A stretch of 64,000 bases of DNA from CAZTHM01 sp041946825 (GTDB lineage: Bacteria; Acidobacteriota; Terriglobia; UBA7540): positions 124,001 to 188,000 of the forward strand of contig JBHGBD010000005.1 in assembly GCA_041946825.1 (NCBI GenBank), read 5' to 3'. Positions 8,640 through 16,956 of this stretch are shown piece after piece (position 1 is the first letter of the stretch; each line of letters begins with the position of its first letter). The notes under the pieces are model-generated. The model made no database searches. It had not been told where the DNA came from and saw only the letters and a program-made list of their open reading frames with translations. The translations under genes and the position numbers were made by a program.

Positions 8640-9035
8640 ATGCCTGTATCACCGATGCACCCGGTACCGCTTGCGGCGATCGAGGCCTTCCCCGTGGCCG
8701 TTTGGGGTCCCCAGGGGACGACGCTAAAGCTCTCGGTCCGAGTCGCCAACAATCACTCCAACTTATACGCCAGATTTACAGACTGCGGGATCAATCCTCC
8801 ACCCGACCAATACGCTACCCACAATCTAATGGACCCGGAAGCGGTTCTGGCACCCGGCGGTTGTATGGTGCTGCCCTTTGCGGAAATCACTTGGAAGCAA
8901 AACGCGCCCGCGGGCTTTGTCTGGGAAGACACTCTCAATATGGGTTTGATCATGCAGCAGGGAGAGCAGGGTCCACCGGCAACCCAGGAAATCTACATCT
9001 TCGCCCGCTACGTGGCCATCGTGAGTTCAACCTGA
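8640..9035 (+). CDS. Small soluble protein related to the PEP-CTERM protein
   Basis: The protein is 131 aa with a strong ribosome-binding site (GAGGAGG, 5 bases before ATG). It has neither signal peptide nor sorting tail. Its middle aligns by eye with the PEP-CTERM protein at 7015: 'LMDPEAVLAPGGCMVLPFAEITW' against 'LLDPSFFLAPGDSVTADFAFYTW', then 'APAGFVW' against 'TPGFTW', and a hydrophobic final strand. Both are probably a single beta-sandwich domain. Function is unknown. It could be a cytoplasmic partner or chaperone, or a paralogue that lost its export signals. Confidence 0.6.
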   Translation: MPVSPMHPVPLAAIEAFPVAVWGPQGTTLKLSVRVANNHSNLYARFTDCGINPPPDQYATHNLMDPEAVLAPGGCMVLPFAEITWKQNAPAGFVWEDTLNMGLIMQQGEQGPPATQEIYIFARYVAIVSST

Positions 9036-9783
9036 ACGATTGAGCGTTGATCAGAGCCTGACTGACGCGCTTCATCCGCAGGAAACGTTAACGGCGAGTT
9101 CGCTTTTTGTGGGTTATTTCAGCGATTACTCGCGGTGGATGGGGATACTTTTGCGGCCAACTCCCGGCAGGCCTGTCTGGCTTGTTGCATTGTATGGGAC
9201 TGGCTCTCATGATTCATCCCGCCACATGAGAGCTTCCTGCTCGAAGGGTCGGCCCATTGCATGAAAAGCCGGAAGATGCCTGGGGCCGGCCCAAAACGAG
9301 GTCAATCAACCTGCAATGCGACGGGCCGCCCGTAATCCGCCTTGGGCTACCATTTATGAACCCGTATAGAACACAGTGAACGGTCAGGGGTAATCTCCAG
9401 AAAGTATCAGGAAATCTCTTCGGCGCGCTGGGGAATCAGAATAGCTACAAACATGAATCGAATATTGAAACAACTCATTGTGTACACTTCGTCGCTCCCG
9501 ACTCCTAGCTTGACCGGTTGATGCAAGCCCATCATAATCCGCGTCTCAATGGTCAGCGGTGATTTGGTAATCCAAAATGCTGAGAGACATCCGAGGGCCC
9601 TACAGGGTGCACCGCTAAACTGCATATTCGGCAAGCATCCTCGGTCTTTCCCGACGGCGGCGAATGCTATGCGCCAGCCGAGGCGGCGGGCGAGTGGGTG
9701 GACTTTGTACGTCCAGACTCCGTCGCCGACCACAAGTGAAGTGGTGAGTAGTTTTGACACGCGCAGGAGGGACTTGATTCATC
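9036..9783. other. Intergenic region, nothing recognised
   Basis: About 750 bases without a supportable gene. The longest frame (9407-9760, minus) has no ribosome-binding site and no family likeness. No terminator with a clear stem and T-run was found. Confidence 0.5.
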
Positions 9784-10794
9784 ATGCCTAAGTTTCTGGT
9801 GACAGGATGCGCGGGCTTTATCGGCTACCACGTGTCTGAGCGCTTGCTTAACGACGGCGACCACGTCGTCGGAGCGGACAACCTGAACCCTTACTACGAC
9901 CCCAAGCTGAAATTGGCACGGCTGGCGCGGCTGCAAGCTCGTCCCAACTTTGCTTTTGTGAAGTTGGACCTCACGGAGCGTGAGAATGTAGCCGAATTGT
10001 TTCGGACAGAAAGGTTCGAAGTGGTCGTCCACCTGGCAGCGCAGGCAGGCGTCCGGTACTCACTGACCGACCCGTTCGCGTATGTCGACGCGAACCTCGC
10101 GGGGTTTGCGACGGTTCTGGAAGGGTGCAGGCATAACGATGTCCAACACCTGGTCTTTGCGTCTTCAAGCTCAGTATACGGCGCCAATACGAAACTGCCG
10201 TTCTCGGTGCATGACCCGGCCTCCCACCCGGTGAGCCTGTATGGCGCAACGAAGAAGGCCAATGAGCTGATGGTTCACGCCTATGCGCACCTCTTCAGAC
10301 TTCCCTGCACGGGCCTGCGGTTTTTTACGGTCTATGGTCCCTGGGGCCGTCCCGATATGGCCCTTTTTAGTTTCGCCCGACGGATCCTGGAGGGTCAGCC
10401 GATTGATGTATACAACCAGGGGAACATGCAGCGAGACTTCACTTACATCGACGACGTCGTGGAGTGCTTGGTGCGAGTCACGAAGACCATCCCGCAGCCC
10501 GATCCTACTTGGCACTCCGACCAACCGGATGAGGGCAGCAGCACGGCACCCTACCGAATCTACAACATCGGCAACGGCCAGCCTGTCCCCCTGATGAATT
10601 TCGTCAGGCTGCTTGAGAGTGAACTGGGGAAGAAAGCGCTGATTCGCTTTCTCCCTCTTCAAGCAGGGGACGTACAGGCTACGCACGCGGATACGACTGA
10701 TTTGGAGCGCGCCATCGGTCCGAGCCCTCACACTTCAATCGAGGCCGGTATCAAACGCTTCGTAGCCTGGTACCGGGAGTATTACGGCGTCTGA
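9784..10794 (+). CDS. UDP-glucuronate 4-epimerase-like NAD-dependent epimerase
   Basis: The protein is 336 aa, the usual length for the family. It has the extended-SDR signature: an N-terminal 'GCAGFIGYHV' NAD loop, 'HLAAQAGVRYSL' (typical of UDP-glucuronate epimerases), catalytic Tyr153 and Lys157 in 'YGATKKANE', and 'RFFTVYGPWGRPDMAL', again characteristic of that group. It should interconvert UDP-glucuronate and UDP-galacturonate in the cytoplasm. The gene is 18 bases upstream of ugd, which makes its substrate, so the two form a short operon feeding uronic acids into polysaccharide. A related UDP-glucose 4-epimerase activity cannot be excluded, but the GVRYS and RPDMA motifs favour the uronate. 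Confidence 0.85.
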   Translation: MPKFLVTGCAGFIGYHVSERLLNDGDHVVGADNLNPYYDPKLKLARLARLQARPNFAFVKLDLTERENVAELFRTERFEVVVHLAAQAGVRYSLTDPFAYVDANLAGFATVLEGCRHNDVQHLVFASSSSVYGANTKLPFSVHDPASHPVSLYGATKKANELMVHAYAHLFRLPCTGLRFFTVYGPWGRPDMALFSFARRILEGQPIDVYNQGNMQRDFTYIDDVVECLVRVTKTIPQPDPTWHSDQPDEGSSTAPYRIYNIGNGQPVPLMNFVRLLESELGKKALIRFLPLQAGDVQATHADTTDLERAIGPSPHTSIEAGIKRFVAWYREYYGV

Positions 10795-10812
10795 AAATCA
10801 AGGAGAGGATCC

Positions 10813-12126
10813 ATGCACATCAGTATTCTCGGCAGCGGGTACGTGGGACTGGTCACGGGGGCCGGCCTGGCCGATTTGGGGCTGACGGTTACATGTGTGG
10901 ATATCGACCAGGCAAAAATCCAGATGCTTCAGGATGGAAAAGTTCCTATTTATGAACCTGGCCTGGAAGATCTTTTGCGGCGTAATCGTCAGCGAGGGCG
11001 GCTGCATTTTTCGACGGACATCGCCCAGGCGGTGCGAAATTCACTGGTAAGCATTATCGCCGTCGGGACCGATGCCGGGCCGGACGGCACCCCGGACCTA
11101 AGCCAGGTCTGGTCGGCGGCTGATTCAATCGCCGCCGCGATTGATGGTTACAGGCTGGTCGTACTAAAGAGCACCGTCCCCGTGGGAACCACGGCCGAGT
11201 TGCACGAGCGCATTGCCGGGCGCTTGCGCCAACCCCAAGAGTTTGACGTGGCTTTCAATCCGGAATTCCTCCGCGAAGGTTCAGCCGTTGAAGATTTCTT
11301 TCATCCCAGCCGAATTGTCATCGGCACAAACTCGCCGAGGGCTGCGGCCATCATGAAGGATATTTACCGCCCCCTCTACTTGATTCAGACTCCTTTCGTA
11401 TTCACGACCTGGGAATGCTCGGAGTTGATCAAATACGCGGCGAACGCTTTTCTGGCGCTCAAGGTTACCTTTATTAACGAAGTCGCGAACCTATGTGACG
11501 CCATCGGCCCCAACACTGACGTGCACGTGATAGCACACGCCCTGGGCCTGGATCCGCGCGTAGGCCCGAAATTCCTCCACCCGGGACCGGGCTATGGAGG
11601 GTATTGTTTTCCCAAGGACACGCGCGGCTTGTGTCAGATCGCGCGCCGGCACGGTATCGAATTCAAAACCATCGAAGCGGCGGTGGCCGTCAATGACGCC
11701 CAGTACCTGCGGGTCGTTGAAAAGGTCCGAAAGGGCCTCGGATCCATGGCGGGAAAATCGGTCGGAGTCCTTGGTCTTTCTTTCAAACCCAACACGGATG
11801 ATATCCGAGAGTCTCGAGCAGTCAAGATCTGCACCATCTTGCTTGCGGATGGATGTAAGCTCCGCGTGTACGACCCGGTGGCGATGACCCATGCTGCGCG
11901 TGTTTTGGGCACTGAGCGCGTTGAATACTGCCCAGACGCCTATCAGGCAGCGATGGGTTGCGACGCCTTGGTTGTAGCCACCGAGTGGAACGAATTCCGC
12001 AACCTGGACCTTGCCAAGGTCCGAAAGTTGATGCCCGGGGACATCCTCGTTGACAGCAAGAACATCTTCGAGATCGAAAAGGCCAGGAGCGTGGGCTTCC
12101 GCTATTTTGGAATGGGACGACATTGA
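10813..12126 (+). CDS. ugd: UDP-glucose 6-dehydrogenase
   Basis: The protein is 437 aa. It oxidises UDP-glucose to UDP-glucuronate with two NAD+. The N-terminal NAD fold has 'GSGYVGLVTGAGLADLG'; the middle domain has 'FNPEFLREGSAVEDF' and the catalytic Cys265 in 'GYGGYCFPKDT'; the C-terminal UDP-binding domain has 'LGLSFKPNTDDIRESRA'. All family signatures are intact. It has a strong ribosome-binding site (AAGGAGAGGATCC before ATG) and follows the epimerase by 18 bases. Together they supply UDP-glucuronate and UDP-galacturonate for the exopolysaccharide genes to the left. Confidence 0.95.
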   Translation: MHISILGSGYVGLVTGAGLADLGLTVTCVDIDQAKIQMLQDGKVPIYEPGLEDLLRRNRQRGRLHFSTDIAQAVRNSLVSIIAVGTDAGPDGTPDLSQVWSAADSIAAAIDGYRLVVLKSTVPVGTTAELHERIAGRLRQPQEFDVAFNPEFLREGSAVEDFFHPSRIVIGTNSPRAAAIMKDIYRPLYLIQTPFVFTTWECSELIKYAANAFLALKVTFINEVANLCDAIGPNTDVHVIAHALGLDPRVGPKFLHPGPGYGGYCFPKDTRGLCQIARRHGIEFKTIEAAVAVNDAQYLRVVEKVRKGLGSMAGKSVGVLGLSFKPNTDDIRESRAVKICTILLADGCKLRVYDPVAMTHAARVLGTERVEYCPDAYQAAMGCDALVVATEWNEFRNLDLAKVRKLMPGDILVDSKNIFEIEKARSVGFRYFGMGRH

Positions 12127-12285
12127 AGTCCCGCCCGTCCTCCGGACCCGCCATCACGGAGAATTCAAGCCCCCCAGGGCCTCCGTCGAAGTCACCCGCT
12201 CAGAGCCACTTTGCGAATCGACGATGGAGGATGCACTTGCGAACCACCCTGCGCCATTCAAGTCCGCTGGACAACATCTGCAGGG

Positions 12286-13725
12286 CTAGTCCCTGTTACT
12301 CGGACCACCTACCAAAGTGAAGACTGCCTCGTTCGGCAGGTCAAATTGAGCGACGCCCCGTTGGGTCTTAATTACATCCGCCTTCGCGCAATCTAGCGCG
12401 GGGGTCGTCATGTAGAGGGCCCAAGTGGTGGGTCCCTCGCCGCTCTCCGGGAAAACAACCTCGACGCGGTTTGGGCCTCCTTCTTTCACTCCAACGATTA
12501 TCAGTGAATTCGTGGCTGGATCACAGAACGCAGACACCGTCATACCGGGCGCATCGGTTTGGGCGGCGATTCGCAGCGAGCCGGGGCGAACGAAATGATA
12601 AATCTGGCGGGTGGCGTAATAGGACTTTTTGGGCGAGTAGACGTGGCTGGCGCTGCGAAATAGGCCGTAATAGCACAACCGCTTCGCGCACTCCTCGTAA
12701 TCATCAAAAGCATTGAAGTAGAAAAGCGCGCTGGCGCCTTGATTGAGGGCCGTCAGCGCGCGCCGGTTGGCAGCCAGCGAAAATTTCTTCCATTGGTTTT
12801 CCGAGGTTCTGTCCAGATCGTTCAGATCGCCGTATTCCGTGAGCCAGACTGGTACCTGAGGATAATTGCTCCCTTTGACGCGGGCGACCTGGGGACCGAC
12901 AGAATCCTCGCCATAAGTGTGGAATGCGAATGCGCCGACTTGCTTCATCAATTCCTTATCATTCAGAATCGGGGTCGTGTAGTCATTCGTGATGACGGCG
13001 TTGTCAGCGACGGCCAGTTGGATGTCGCCCAATCCTTCTTTATTCAGCCGCTTCGCCACGGCGTCCAGAACCTTGGGCGCTTCGTCGGGATCGACGCGCG
13101 GGCCTTCCGGCGGGTAACAATCGGTTTCGTTGAAAGGGCTGAAATAGTGGAAATCGATGTGCGCCTGCGCGCGGGCGTATTCCACCATGGAAACAACTTC
13201 CTCCGCGAACTCGTCGTACATGGCAGGATTCAAGTGGCCTTGCTGTCTGGGCGAGACGTTCTCTTGACACACTCGGTGACGGGGCGATGCCACTTTCTCG
13301 TCCGTCATCCAGCCGGGCACGGGGCCCATGAGCGCGACGACCGGGCGGATGCCCTTGGAATTCAAGTAACGCAGCCCGTTCCAGGTCGCCTCGAAAATCG
13401 GCGTGGAGTACCGGTCGTTGTAGTACTCCCAGTTCATTACATTCGGATCAGAATTGTCGTTGACCTCCTCCCAGTTGCTGTAAACAAGATACGCGACCAC
13501 GCGGAAGAACCGCGCCCCGAGGTCGTCGATCAGCATGTCGAACATCGCCTTCTGATCGTCGCGAAAGTAGGGGCCGGTGTAGTTCACCCCGAAACCTTCG
13601 ATGGTTTGGTAACGTGCATGTGGATCCACCACAATTCGTGCGTCAGGCTCCCGGCCGCGAGCGGAAAGTCCCAAGCTGAACATCCAAAAGAAGAGCGGTA
13701 TCAGACTCGTTCGACGCCAATTCAT
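12286..13725 (-). CDS. Exported GH30-like (clan GH-A) glycoside hydrolase
   Basis: The protein is 479 aa with a hydrophobic N-terminus (residues 5-22) that serves as a Sec signal and a good ribosome-binding site (GGTGGAG). An (alpha/beta)8 barrel begins at 'YQTIEGFGVNYTG', the usual opening of GH30 enzymes. The probable acid/base is Glu200 in 'FSPFNETDC' and the probable nucleophile Glu297 in 'VWLTEYGD'. A C-terminal beta-sandwich follows from about residue 385, as in GH30. GH30 members cleave beta-xylan, glucuronoxylan, beta-1,6-glucan or glucosylceramide; the substrate cannot be told here. It is co-oriented with the gene at 13750-15396 at 24 bases distance, so the two are likely cotranscribed, with this gene second. 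Confidence 0.75.
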   Translation of the reverse strand: MNWRRTSLIPLFFWMFSLGLSARGREPDARIVVDPHARYQTIEGFGVNYTGPYFRDDQKAMFDMLIDDLGARFFRVVAYLVYSNWEEVNDNSDPNVMNWEYYNDRYSTPIFEATWNGLRYLNSKGIRPVVALMGPVPGWMTDEKVASPRHRVCQENVSPRQQGHLNPAMYDEFAEEVVSMVEYARAQAHIDFHYFSPFNETDCYPPEGPRVDPDEAPKVLDAVAKRLNKEGLGDIQLAVADNAVITNDYTTPILNDKELMKQVGAFAFHTYGEDSVGPQVARVKGSNYPQVPVWLTEYGDLNDLDRTSENQWKKFSLAANRRALTALNQGASALFYFNAFDDYEECAKRLCYYGLFRSASHVYSPKKSYYATRQIYHFVRPGSLRIAAQTDAPGMTVSAFCDPATNSLIIVGVKEGGPNRVEVVFPESGEGPTTWALYMTTPALDCAKADVIKTQRGVAQFDLPNEAVFTLVGGPSNRD

Positions 13726-13749
13726 TAGGCTCCACCTGCAACCTCAAAT

Positions 13750-15396
13750 TTATTCAATCAATGTAATTCCGCGCCGCGCCCGGCGAATCGTCACCGCGAA
13801 ATCTCCGTGCCCAAGATCTCTCACGGTATAACCTTCAGCGTTCAGGTCGCGACGACGCGGAAGCGTAACACCGCCTACGGTAATCCGGGCGGGGCGGAAG
13901 ACCAGGCGAAGATACTCCGTCCCCGCCGCGTCGGCCGGAGTGTAGCGCACTTTGCTCTCAGCGTAAGACACGTCCTTCAAAACTCCCTCAGAATATAGAA
14001 TGTGGTTCTCCCGCGGTGGCGCCCATTCGGGAATACCCGCGAAGGCATGGTAGAACATTCGCGGACACTCCCCGTAGCAATCGGACCACCAATTGGAAAT
14101 ATCCTTACTCACCGGGCTCTCGAACGCCTCCCCATCAGGCTTGTTGCAGTAAGTCACCCAGTTCAAGGAGCGGAAGGCTTTCTCTCTGTAGCTTTCATCC
14201 CCCGATACTGTGTACCAGCGGGCGCACTCCGCGGCGTAGCGCGCCGTTTGATAATCCATTTTGACGAGAAAGCCGTCCTGCTCGCCGACGATATTGGCCC
14301 CCCATTGAGTCGCTGGCTCACCGGGCGCAGTACGATAAACGAAATTATCTTCCGTCCATTTAATCAACCTGGGCACATCTTCTTTCCAGTGGGAGTCCAG
14401 TTCCGGATGGTCGAACAAGCAGAGCGTGAAGTTGCTGGCACTCATATTGCTCTTGTAGGTGTTGCTGTTGACGTCCGTGTCGGTATGCCCGTCGGTCCAG
14501 TAGCCGGTCTGCAACGGGAAGCGTGCCATGAAATCCCTGGCCTTCGCGCGCGCGTTCCGGTAGGCCCGCACATTACCAAGCTTGGCCTTTATGAGACCAT
14601 CGAGGAGCAGGTAAGCTCCCGTCCAGTTGGCTCCATATTCCGCGGTGATTTTGCCGGTGTCCATTGCCACGCGGTAAGGCCAGACAGAATGGGCAGCGTC
14701 ACCCATCCGAGCTTTGGCAGCCAGCGTGTCGGCGACGTTCAAAGCGGCAGCCAGGAATTTCTTCTCCCCGGTAAAGAGGTAGAGCCGGTAATACGTCAGC
14801 CCGATATCCGCCGCGTGGTCCACCTGGATTTCATGCAGTTGAAGCTTCCCGGAACTGGTGAATCCGCGGAAATCCAGGTCTCCGGCGTTGGTGGTCGTGT
14901 AGGGAAAATTCGGCCAGGCGAAGTTCGAGGGGCTCGTCCCGTGTTCCAAACTGTATGCCACGAGATCCTTCACGATGGTCATAACCGAGGCGTCGCCGCT
15001 ATAGGCGTAATACAAACGCGCCGACTCAAACCAGTTGGGGAGCTTCTCCCCCACGTCGTTCATCCAGGGGTCGGGCTCCAAAACTCCGTTCTTGTTACGG
15101 AAGGCGCAATAGAAGTAATACTGCGGGTAGGACGACCGTGGCGGCGGGCCGGGGCAGTTTGGGACTTTAGTTTTGATAAAATTCCATCGCATTCGCAGAA
15201 AATGGTCGTAAGCCTTCTCGGTGGGCGCCGACCACGGAAGGATCTTGTTCTGGGCGTCCAAAAGCACTTTGTGGCCATTAAAGACCTCCTCCGCGAAAGC
15301 CAGGGAAAATCCCGACGGGAGGACCGCTCCCAATACCACGGTGGCGGTCAGAACTCCGCTTCTGACCCATTCGCTAAACTTCGCATGTTGAGACAC
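13750..15396 (-). CDS. Exported alpha/alpha-barrel-like carbohydrate-active protein of unknown family
   Basis: About 548 aa from a GTG at 15396, chosen because GGGAGG lies 6 bases upstream and the signal peptide (hydrophobic stretch ending 'LAFAEE') is then well placed; the frame continues 27 codons further. The mature part has many Trp/Tyr/His and repeated helical pairs ('YYAYSGDASVMTIVKDLVAYSL', 'YYRLYLFTGEKKFLAAALNVADTL', 'CARWYTVSGDESYREKAFRSLNW'), as in (alpha/alpha)6 barrels of lyases, epimerases and unsaturated-uronyl hydrolases. A C-terminal beta domain follows. No catalytic residues can be assigned with certainty. It is the first gene of a two-gene unit with the GH30-like enzyme and diverges from the metallohydrolase gene, so action on uronic-acid-containing glycans is plausible but unproven. 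Confidence 0.6.
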   Translation of the reverse strand: MSQHAKFSEWVRSGVLTATVVLGAVLPSGFSLAFAEEVFNGHKVLLDAQNKILPWSAPTEKAYDHFLRMRWNFIKTKVPNCPGPPPRSSYPQYYFYCAFRNKNGVLEPDPWMNDVGEKLPNWFESARLYYAYSGDASVMTIVKDLVAYSLEHGTSPSNFAWPNFPYTTTNAGDLDFRGFTSSGKLQLHEIQVDHAADIGLTYYRLYLFTGEKKFLAAALNVADTLAAKARMGDAAHSVWPYRVAMDTGKITAEYGANWTGAYLLLDGLIKAKLGNVRAYRNARAKARDFMARFPLQTGYWTDGHTDTDVNSNTYKSNMSASNFTLCLFDHPELDSHWKEDVPRLIKWTEDNFVYRTAPGEPATQWGANIVGEQDGFLVKMDYQTARYAAECARWYTVSGDESYREKAFRSLNWVTYCNKPDGEAFESPVSKDISNWWSDCYGECPRMFYHAFAGIPEWAPPRENHILYSEGVLKDVSYAESKVRYTPADAAGTEYLRLVFRPARITVGGVTLPRRRDLNAEGYTVRDLGHGDFAVTIRRARRGITLIE

Positions 15397-15533
15397 AATC
15401 GGCCTCCCGAAAAGAACACTGCGAGGCGAAATACCTATTGTGACTTTCGAACCGGAGTCCATCGCACAATAGTGCAAAATACTCGGCCCGCTCGCCGGCC
15501 GGACGATTATGATACCGGAGGATTGGAGGCCGC

Positions 15534-16895
15534 GTGAGATTCAATCCAGGCGAAACGCGTTTGCCCATCTCGATATTGGTATTGGCAGTTGCCCTGGGGG
15601 GATTCGTCCATGGTCAGAGCGAGTCCGCTCGGGGACCAGAGCCGGTTGATTGGTTTGCGGGAGACGCACATGTGCACCGCGGAATCGGCTGCAGCCGGGC
15701 GAACGAAAAGGAGATGCTCTCACCGCGGGAACTTCTCGAGATGATGGAGCCGAATAACCTCGCCGTAGTCGCCGTGCTCGCCGACATCGGCAACGGCGAG
15801 ATGAAATACGCGGAGAAGGATCTCCCTCTCATCACCGGAAAGGATCACCCCGACTCCTTGCCCGGCCGCCTGCTGCACTGGGACGCGGAATGGCATTTCG
15901 ATCCGCGCGGCGTCACGTTCGAGCAGAAGATGATCGGCGGCCATCTCATCATTCTCGGCCTCCAGCGCGGCAAATCGTTTTTCTCGGAATACACGTATCC
16001 GGTATTCAAGTGGGCGCGCGACCAGGGAGCCTTGGTGGGATTCGCTCATCTGCAATATCTTCCCGAAGGTATCCCGCAGGAGTTGGATTGTTGCGCGCCA
16101 CTGGAATTGCCCGTCGAAACGGCGCTTGGGAACGTGGCTTTTCTGATGGAAGATGTCCACGGCAGCGAATCAGCGATTCGCACTTACTATCGCATCCTGA
16201 ACTGTGGATTCCGGCCGGGGTTCGTCGCCGCCACAGATTACTCCTGCAACTTTCTCGAACCGCTCGGCACGCTGCTTACTTACGTTCGGGTGCCCAACAG
16301 GAAGCTGACCTACGCCAATTGGATTAATGGCATCGCGCGCGGACGCACGGTAGTATCGCGAGACGGGCACAATGAGTTTCTGGACCTCAAGGTGAACGGA
16401 ACCGTCGCCCCCGGCGACGAAATCCAGCTCAGGCACGCGGGCCCGGTGAAGGTGCGCGTCGATTGGACCACCCTGAAGAACTCGGAAGGCACAGTGGAGA
16501 TAGTCCACAACGGGAAAGTGGTGGCAAGCCGTGAGGGATCAGCTTCACCTGGAACTCCGTTGACTTTCGAGACGAACGTAGATTTCGATCGCAGCGGGTG
16601 GCTCTGCGCACGACGGATGGATGACAAGGGCCATCGAACTCACACGGGCGCCGTCTTCGTCAAGATCAACAACACGCCGATTCGTGCCGGCGCCGGCGAT
16701 GCGGAATTCTTTGTTCAGTGGATCGACAACTTGCTCCGACAATCTTCTTCCGGGGGCGCCTGGAGCGAGTTTTTCTCCCAGGACCGCGATGCCGCCCAGG
16801 ATCGCTATCGAAAAGCCCGGGCGGTCTTCGCAAGAATTGCTTCCGAAGCGCGCGAACAGCAGCGGGAAGTCCAGTCAACCGCGTTCCCGCGCTGA
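15534..16895 (+). CDS. Exported CehA/McbA-type metallohydrolase (PHP-like)
   Basis: The protein is 453 aa from a GTG at 15534 with GGAGGATTGGAGG upstream. A signal peptide covers residues 1-25 ('ISILVLAVALGGFVHGQ'). The core starts 'VDWFAGDAHVHRG', the metal-binding HxH of the PHP/CehA-McbA group, with later ligands likely in 'GFAHLQ' and 'ATDYSC'. Family members are exported metal-dependent hydrolases or phosphoesterases; the substrate range is poorly known. A short beta domain closes the protein (about residues 280-360). It is followed 61 bases later by the Tat-exported barrel protein, so the two are probably cotranscribed. Confidence 0.72.
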   Translation: MRFNPGETRLPISILVLAVALGGFVHGQSESARGPEPVDWFAGDAHVHRGIGCSRANEKEMLSPRELLEMMEPNNLAVVAVLADIGNGEMKYAEKDLPLITGKDHPDSLPGRLLHWDAEWHFDPRGVTFEQKMIGGHLIILGLQRGKSFFSEYTYPVFKWARDQGALVGFAHLQYLPEGIPQELDCCAPLELPVETALGNVAFLMEDVHGSESAIRTYYRILNCGFRPGFVAATDYSCNFLEPLGTLLTYVRVPNRKLTYANWINGIARGRTVVSRDGHNEFLDLKVNGTVAPGDEIQLRHAGPVKVRVDWTTLKNSEGTVEIVHNGKVVASREGSASPGTPLTFETNVDFDRSGWLCARRMDDKGHRTHTGAVFVKINNTPIRAGAGDAEFFVQWIDNLLRQSSSGGAWSEFFSQDRDAAQDRYRKARAVFARIASEAREQQREVQSTAFPR

Positions 16896-16956
16896 GGCCA
16901 TACGGAGCACATTACCTCTGTTGGATGTGCGAGAACCAAAATGCGGGGTCATTGCA

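Noticed and set aside
14002..15537. 511-residue frame opposite the alpha/alpha-barrel protein
   Set aside because: Antisense to a gene with signal peptide and ribosome-binding site; no recognisable domains.
16621..16956. N-terminal extension of the Tat-exported barrel gene
   Set aside because: It overlaps the metallohydrolase gene, and the ATG at 16957 directly starts a twin-arginine signal.
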